Of a stretch of DNA of 64,000 nucleotides, positions 57,066-64,000 are shown one piece after another. The stretch's first letter is position 1; each line of letters opens with the position of its first letter. This DNA comes from Cryptomeria japonica (Eukaryota; Streptophyta; Pinopsida; Cupressales; Cupressaceae). The notes beneath the pieces were generated by a model, which had not been told where the DNA came from, did no database searches, and saw only the letters and a program-made list of their open reading frames with translations. The position numbers and the translations under genes were made by a program. The stretch spans positions 162,044,530 through 162,108,529 of the forward strand of contig NC_081411.1 of assembly GCF_030272615.1 (NCBI RefSeq). The letters run 5' to 3'.

Positions 57066-57740
57066 TTAATACTATATCAATAATATCCACTTTTTAATCA
57101 CATCACAGTTACATCTTCCACTCATGTATCTCATGCTTCTAGTTTCTCTCCTTGTTATATAATGTTTCAAGTTTTTGTACCTATGTCTGTGTATATATAT
57201 ACACACACGACACCATTTTTATTTGTTGAAAGATGTTCAATGATGTAATTGTTCACTATCTAATAGAATATCAACAATATCCATTTTTCAATCACATCAC
57301 AGTACACTATCTCATGCTTCTAGTTTCTCTCCTTGTTATATAATGTTTCAAGTTTTGTACCTATGTGTGTGTGTATGTCTACACACACACACACACACAT
57401 CATAGTTACATACTGAACTCCTGTATGGCTTTTTTGAGTTCTTTAGCTATATGGTTATTGTCTATATTATCATGCATATAGAAATAGAGACACAATACCA
57501 TTTTATTTTGTTCAAATATGTTCAATAATGAGTTACAGAAATAGATTTGTTTTTCATCATTTATCTCAATGGTATTGAGGGTTTCATTTTAGTGATTTGT
57601 CTCACTAAATATATTTATATGGTAGCATTTTTTTTCATTGAAAGATGTTTAATGATGGAATTGTTCACTATCTAATAGAATATCAGCAATATCCACTTTT
57701 CAATCACATCATAGTTACATATTACTCCTTTGTCTCATTC
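57066..57740. repeat. Three spaced copies of a 130-150 bp block
   Basis: Each copy contains AATATC-AC(A/T)TTT-AATCACATCA. Copies 1 and 2 (about 57066-57200 and 57265-57400) also share TCATGCTTCTAGTTTCTCTC and a CA/TG microsatellite. Copies 2 and 3 (about 57225-57310 and 57640-57730) share GAAAGATGTTCAATGATG and TTGTTCACTATCTAATAGAA. Confidence 0.75.
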
Positions 57741-57871
57741 TTTTAGTTTGTAAACTATAAGAGAGCATTGAAATGAAATTGTAAACCACATACAAATAAA
57801 TCATTAATAGACAAAGCATAATGCAGCTAGGAAGGAGGTAAACCATCATAGGATATCCAATATGGATGTTA

Positions 57872-57951
57872 ATATTATTTACAGTGACTATATTTAAAGA
57901 AATGTTGGTTTATATTATTTACAACGACTATATTTAAAGAAATGCTGGTTT
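57872..57951. repeat. 40-bp tandem duplication
   Basis: ATATTATTTACAGTGACTAT and the following TTAAAGAAATGTTGGTTT are repeated once, with three differences. Confidence 0.85.
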
Positions 57952-60153
57952 ATTGAAAACAGTATAATTTGAATTGAAATATCTATAACAGAATAGAGGG
58001 AATTTAGTTATTTTGTGTGTACCAACCTGAATGTGTACCCTCGAGTAAGGAATGTGGAGAGGGTATTTCCAGAGCTCAGGAATATGCAATGAATTGGATT
58101 GTAGTGAAAGTGACATGGAAAATTCTGTCTTATAATATAATTCGAATGTGCAATGCATTCGATTGTGGTAGCTAGCTATTTTCAATTTTGAATTTTTGTG
58201 GGAAATAGTTGTTCATGTCATATTAGATATGCAGTCCTCCATTGCTTCAAGTTTTTCAATTTTCTTCCATGCTTTGAATGAAACTTGGTTTTTTAAATTG
58301 GATTTTATGCAAATTCTTGGATATTGGGGAGCCTTACACCAGTTGTTGCAAATGCAAGTACCAAATGCAGATCGATTTAATGCATGGAGTTGTGAAGTGA
58401 TATTTGGAAGAATGTACCCTTGAGTGTCTAAGAAGTCTACAATTAATTGTTTTTATGTCATGTAATGCACCAATACCTGTGCATATGTAATTGTAATTGG
58501 AGTACATTTGTACTCTTGAGCCACTTGCATAAAGTGGCAAATGTAAACATTAAGTTTTTAAAAGAATAAAAATGTTTATTATTTGTGCAAGATGTTTTGT
58601 ATTAAAATAGGAAATGTACCTATAGTTGTTTATTTTTTTTACTTTTTGGTTTTCAACTACTACTTCATTTGTGAAAATGTATTGGTGTTAAAATAAATAT
58701 TTACTGGTATTTTTTTATTTATGTACTGACAATTTTTTTTTATGTTTTGGGGGGTCAACATGGTATTAAGGTGATGGTTATTGGAACTATTTCAGCTATT
58801 GGTACTCTTCCCCTAGACAACTTCAATTTCTCATTTCACCAATTCGACATCTATTGAACATTACAAAGAAAGCCAAAAGAACCCCACACATCAAAATTTT
58901 TAGAAGGTACTCAATTAGAAATAGAGAAATATTTGTTTGAAGAGTAGCTATGATTCTTCATTCCTCATGTGAATTGATCATGGAGTAATTAAACAGATCT
59001 TAGATGTGTTAAATAGAAATGGAAATTAAGTTTTGAATGTTTCAATAGAATTTTTAATTTAACAGGGTATGTATTGGAAAATTCTTTCACAAGTGTGAAC
59101 TCTAACAGACATGGAAAGGAATATTTATGGGAACAATACTTATAAATATTAGTCGGTCAATCTAAATCTTCAGAATAAATTGCAGCATGTGAAAGGGGAA
59201 CTTAGGTTTCTCATAGAAGATATAAACTACTTATATTTATAATATATATGAGGGAAACTTTGGTAAGATGGGACTCAGGAATATTATTTTATGGATTATG
59301 TGCAAACATGGTGCCATGGAAAGCGTGGTTGTTGTGCAAAATATATTCAAAAGGAGGCTCCACTTTTAGAATCCCTTTTAAATATAATTTTCTCCTTAGC
59401 AACATTGAATGTTAAAAACTATAATTTGGATGGTGTTATACATGTGGAATAAAATCTTTACAAGCTATTTAATTAAAGAAATGTTGACTCAAATTTATTG
59501 TTTTAAATTGATTCAAAGATAACTGCAGATTTATAATAGAATGAGCAATCATAAGAGCATGCTAGAAAGTGTAATTTCTCATTTTTATTTTCCAAAAAAT
59601 GCGAAGGCACCAAAACAAGAGACATAAATTAGTATCTGAGACTTTTGTGCAATGTCTCAATACCATTGTTTAACAATCACACAATTAAACTTTCTTACAA
59701 GTTTTGAAATATTTAAAAATTAAAATTTAAAATTTTAAGTTTTATATTTTCAAAAGGAATTTCATATCAAACTCTATTACCATTCAAACACTGTAAAAAT
59801 ATTAAATAATCATTTTAATTTAAACTGTGAAAACATCAGCTTCAAAAGTTGCCATGTAAATCCTATGTAGAGCTCCTTCAAAGTAACACAGTTAAAATGT
59901 AAATCCTCTTTGACATTCTCCTCAAGTGAGTCAATGCCATTCTAATAAAAATACGCTTGATTAGGAACTTGTGGCCATCGTATTCTTTCCTAGAACTTGC
60001 TGGCAAGAACAAGGCCCACATAGACATAACACGGGTCATTATGTGTTGATAGTGTCTTGTCAGAGTTTATGGAGGATCTATCAAGATCATACATTGTTTC
60101 AAGGATGAATAATCAAATTCATTATTTTTTTGAACTCAAATATATTGAATCTT

Positions 60154-60156
<3 letters not shown>
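57952..60156. other. Non-coding stretch
   Basis: Short frames on both strands at 57934-58540 have no recognisable domain. AATAAA-type signals near 58565 could mark a transcript end, but no gene was found upstream. The rest is AT-rich. Confidence 0.45.

Positions 60157-60243
<87 letters not shown>
60157..60243. repeat. (CT)n microsatellite
   Basis: About 43 perfect CT units. The Arg/Glu-rich frame on the minus strand is an artefact. Confidence 0.97.
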
Positions 60244-60246
<3 letters not shown>

Positions 60247-60880
60247 CACAATAATAATCCCAATTGAGAAATCAACAACCACAATCTAATCTCAATGGCT
60301 AAGATTATCTTAACTTCATCATGTACTTTCTAGAAGTCACTAGAGAAAAATAGATAACTTTCTATTATTGTCCTCAGCATGCATGGAGACACCTATCTGA
60401 GCTACACTAACTAACACTCTATTCATCCCATCATCAAGGGGAATATAGTTTATTTTAATGAAAATACAAAATCAAATGATATATTGAATTAACATATTTG
60501 ATTTTGGCAATAACTTCAATTGTGTAAAAATTGGTTTTGTACCTAATTGTTGCTTATGGCAGTGCCTCTTAAAGCAGTACATTCCCATTTTTGTATGATA
60601 AGTATGGTTTTTATATAGTTTGTATTGATCCATCATAGATACTATGCTCAACTTTTGCATTGCCCTCATATATTTCTGTTTTAACTTTTTAAAGATTTCG
60701 AGGATGTGCCAGAATTGACAATTTGGTTTTGGTAAGAAATTAAGATTTTATGGTTATGAAATAAATTTTATTCCCCTTATGAATTTTCAATTCTAAGATG
60801 TTTAATGCAATTTTAAAAATATTGTTGGATGAATTTGTCTAAAACAAATGATTCATGCAAATCAGACAAGGGAAGATATT

Positions 60881-61236
60881 CATATATCATAATGTCTGAT
60901 TTCAATGTTTTATTCTGGAGAAATTATTTGACGAATGTTTCTAAATGATTTTTTTTTAACAACTATTTGAAGTTTATATTTTTTCTGTTTGAATTGATAA
61001 TATGTAGAAGTTACATTTCAATCTAAGATATAATAGGAGCAAAGTGTTTTTCTTTACTCATATATCATAATGTCTAATTTCAAAGTTTTATTACGGAGAA
61101 ATTATTTGAAGAATGCTTCTAAATTATTTTTTTTAACAATTATTTGAAGTTTACAATTTTTCTTTTTGAGTTGATAATATGTAGAAACTTTACATTTCAA
61201 CCTAAGATATAATAGGAACAAAGTGTTTGTCTTTTT
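60881..61236. repeat. 178-bp tandem duplication
   Basis: CATATATCATAATGTCTGAT starts a unit at 60881 and its copy starts at 61059. Both contain GGAGAAATTATTTGA, TTGATAATATGTAGAA and AAGATATAATAGGA. The copies differ at scattered sites. Confidence 0.88.
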
Positions 61237-61879
61237 CATGGAGTGTGGCTCACCTAATGGATTATGGGTGCAATAATTCTTCTAACTATTAAGAGAATCC
61301 TAGAAAATATAATCTAGTGTCCATTCTTCCTTAAATATACTTAGAGAAATGTGTAATTCGAGCTTCAATGTTTATTATAAGGTTACACATGAACCTAGCA
61401 TACAGAACATGCCAGAACAGGCGTTGCATTTGAAGCTTTGCAAAAGAAATAGGATAGTTAGCGGTAATTGACTTACCATCCTGCATCATGTTTTTTTTAT
61501 GTTCTATATTTTTTGGAGACAAATTCAAAGTAGAATAATTTTTTATATTAAAACAAAGGTTATATTAAAAAAAAACTTGAGGGAGTAGCCAACATCGTAA
61601 GGGGCAATCAACACATTTGTCTAGAGAAGAATAGATAACTAAATTACATTATTATTTTTAAACAAAACAAAGGGCCAAATCAAATCAAACAAATTAAAAA
61701 AAAAAATTATGAATAGGATTTTCATTAAAATTTAAATAAAAGTATATTATCCATAGAAAAAGTAGAGGGATGTAAGATCGATCCTTAGGAGTCATAGGGG
61801 TAGTGGTATAAAAGAACACTAAAACATGAAAAAAATATGGGCACTGCCCAAAAATAGAAATAGCTAAAAACAAATAGCT

Positions 61880-64000
61880 AAGCAGCTAAAGAAGTGGTAG
61901 CAAGAGGCATCAATGGATCATGATGATCCTCGGGACTGTATACATCAGTGGGCTTAGGGTTTTCATTCAAGAGGGACCACCCTTCATTAGTAGTTGTCTC
62001 TTCATTCTCCTTTTACTTCTTGGTAGGGGAAATAGCTAGAGCAAGCTATGGGAACCCTTCAGAAGAGTTGAGCTAATTATTTTCTCTACTAGTATCCAAC
62101 TAGCTAGAACTAGCACTAGCAGAAAAGTCAACATCCCTCATACTCCACTCGAATGAAAAGCCACCATGTCTTAGAGAGGCTAAGTGATGTTGATTGAAGT
62201 TGCTACCACCATCAGATTAGTGACAAGGAAAATGGGCCTATCGTGGTTGTGAATGATGAGAAAAGGAGTCGTGGCTACACCACTAGCCTCGGGGCAGAGA
62301 ATTGTCATAGGGAGAACATTGGTCATGGGAGGCAGAGGTTTTGAAGGAACTCATGTCACCGTACAAGGGGAATTTCCCCAATGATCAAGGAACACTTGCA
62401 AGTGGGCCACCTTGAGTATAAACTTGTTGGCTTGCACTTGAATATGAAACATCACACTATTATTAATACATGCTTTAGTAAAAAGTGACATGAATATCAA
62501 TAGAGTTGTGAGAAAATAAAATAACATTTCTATACTTTAATAATGTGAAGAGGATTTCCACCTTGAAAGCATGCCAAATCTGTGTTAATTTGAAGAGAAT
62601 TCAAGGGGATTCCTCCAGAAGAGCCATATGCCAAGTGAAAGGTTCAAGCCGAAAAGGCTTAAAAAAATCATGAATCTGATTCCATAAATGTTGAGCTCAG
62701 CAACAAAACTAAAAAAGGTGAGTGAAAGATTGTGGTTGATCATAAAATGGGTAGTGAAGGTCAGGAACTCCCAAGTGCTGCAGTTAAGATCCAAATGACA
62801 AGCCTTGGATAATAATACACCAAGAAAAGAGAATTAGCTTAGGCTCAACAATGACAACCCAAATATTTCTAAATATGTGATGCTATATGTGCTACAGTGA
62901 CTGTAAAAATGAAAGGTTCAAGCTAAAAAGGCTTTAAAAAATCATGAATCCAATTCCACAAATGTTGAGCTTGACAATAAAACTAAAAAAGGTGAGTGAA
63001 ACATTGTGGCTGATCATAAAATGGGCAGTGAAGGTCAAGAACTCCCAAGTGCTGCAGTCAAGCTCCCAATGGCAAGCCTTGGAAAAGAATACACCAAGAA
63101 AAGTGAATTATCTTAGGTTCAACAATGACAGACCAAATATTTTTAAATATGTGATGCAATATGTGCTACGGTGACTGCAAATGATAGTAGAGATTCAAAT
63201 CCAAAACCATAGGCAAATGAGACATGAACTAGTGGTAACCCAAGCTAGGCTTATAATTGCAAAAGTGTGTGTTGTAAAACCAATGCCAATCTTTCCACCA
63301 AGGTTTGATAGATTGAATGTCAAACTTGTGTAGCATATTTAGAGGCAAATATTACAAGAGAAGGTCAAATATTTCTTGATCTAGTGGAGCAAGTCAAAAC
63401 AAAACTTGCATATCCTCCCAAGAATGAAATTGTATGGCAGATCTAGATAAAAAGTCCCTAGGGGTGTGAATGCCATGTTTGTGAAACCATAGAACACTAA
63501 ACCTAGGAATGCAGGCTAAATAAAGCCCTTGAATTTGAAAGAGAAACAAACACCAAATATTATGATGATTGAAAGAAAGATCATCCTTAAATCCAACTCC
63601 ATCCTAGTGAAGCTAGGGTTTGATAACTTCCTAGGCACACCAAATATTTTTGTCAATAAAAGTACCTTCAATATGCACTTTGTCTTTAATGATAGGAAGG
63701 GTTTGAAAGCTGATCCCCTTCCACGATGGTCTACTAGCTAGATATCTGGCAGAAATGTAATTTTTGAGAATAACTTTCCAGGCTTGATCTCTAGTGATGA
63801 TCCAATAACCTATTTTGCACATACCACAAGACCCTGCTTCTGGGTAGAAATAAGTCTAACCCCCCGAACTCCCTGGGGAGACAACAATACTCCCAAGTGA
63901 CTCTATGAAATACAAGATGGTCCACTATTGAAGCCCACAATAAATATTGAAGAAGATTCTTAATCTTATTGTAAGAAGCTTTCAGGGGGCCCAATATGAA
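61880..64000 (-). mobile_element. Second LINE remnant, minus strand, runs off the window
   Basis: On the minus strand from the window end: an RT C-terminal part (FHRVTWEYCCLPREFGGLDL, about 63850), then a decayed middle. Next is a zinc-finger-region-like block, present twice (see the 274-bp duplication), and a hydrophilic C-terminal stretch with a stop at about 61888. The CLPREFGG block after a W is a standard mark of plant LINE RT ends. It differs from the LINE at 26-49 kb. No RNase H was recognised. Confidence 0.65.
62637..63184. repeat. 274-bp tandem duplication inside the LINE remnant
   Basis: GAAAGGTTCAAGC starts a unit at 62637 and again at 62911. The units align to the end (GTGCTACAGTGACTGTAAA against GTGCTACGGTGACTGCAAA). 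On the minus strand each encodes the same LINE zinc-region-like segment (GVLDLHCPFYDQPQ / GVPDLHYPFYDQPQ). Confidence 0.9.

Noticed and set aside
57934-58540. Short frames on both strands (83, 75 and 68 codons)
   Set aside because: Overlapping frames with no motif, lying among local repeats. Most likely chance.
60099-60284. Arg/Glu repeat frame on the minus strand
   Set aside because: It is the translation of the (CT)n microsatellite.
1-64000. tRNA, rRNA or small RNA genes
   Set aside because: Apart from the tRNA-like head of the SINE, no cloverleaf-type or rRNA sequence was recognised by eye. A dedicated scan could not be run.

Overview
The window is nuclear DNA of a seed plant. It is AT-rich and packed with nested, decayed retrotransposons: Ty1/copia, Ty3/gypsy, L1-type LINEs with a plant-type RNase H, and a tRNA-derived SINE. 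The great length of the elements and the slow decay of old copies fit a gymnosperm, but that is an inference. No complete, intact host gene was found. Nearly all recognisable coding sequence is broken transposon sequence.

Layout, left to right. 1-1600 is a polypyrimidine low-complexity tract. 1825-6268 holds the two ends of a minus-strand copia element (3' LTR, polypurine tract, 3' region; then a gag fragment), separated by a plus-strand gypsy fragment (3044-5885) that carries protease, RT with YLDD, RNase H and part of integrase. 6280-12030 is a plus-strand copia element with 5' LTR, primer-binding site and a polyprotein that stays in one net frame (7787-11863) but has 18 stops; its 3' LTR is missing. 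12048-13077 and 16054-16672 are two copies of a dispersed repeat carrying an unrecognised gene-like segment; shorter fragments of the family lie at 18.3 and 22.1-22.8 kb. A SINE with 17-bp target-site duplications sits at 18518-18842.

25985-49190 is the main structure: a minus-strand LINE cut in two by a 16.6-kb minus-strand gypsy element (30688-47296) with two 1.47-kb LTRs, a 5-bp duplication (ATAAC), a primer-binding site and a polypurine tract. Two RNase H domains and the gag type place it in the Tat group. It has a G-patch segment and, on the opposite strand between integrase and the 3' LTR, a decayed plant-mobile-domain gene. Both leaders, the one before gag and the one before the antisense gene, carry many copies of a TAGCGCAT-type octamer. 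The host LINE has a possible third reading frame of about 630 codons between its RNase H and its 3' end, and a relative of that protein lies at 21 kb.

49.2-61.6 kb is mostly non-coding. It holds a small non-autonomous LTR element (51787-53740), a 123-bp minisatellite (55350-56795), microsatellites and local duplications. 61.9-64.0 kb is another minus-strand LINE remnant with an internal 274-bp tandem duplication, running off the window end. The parts do not form a pathway; the window records successive insertions and decay.
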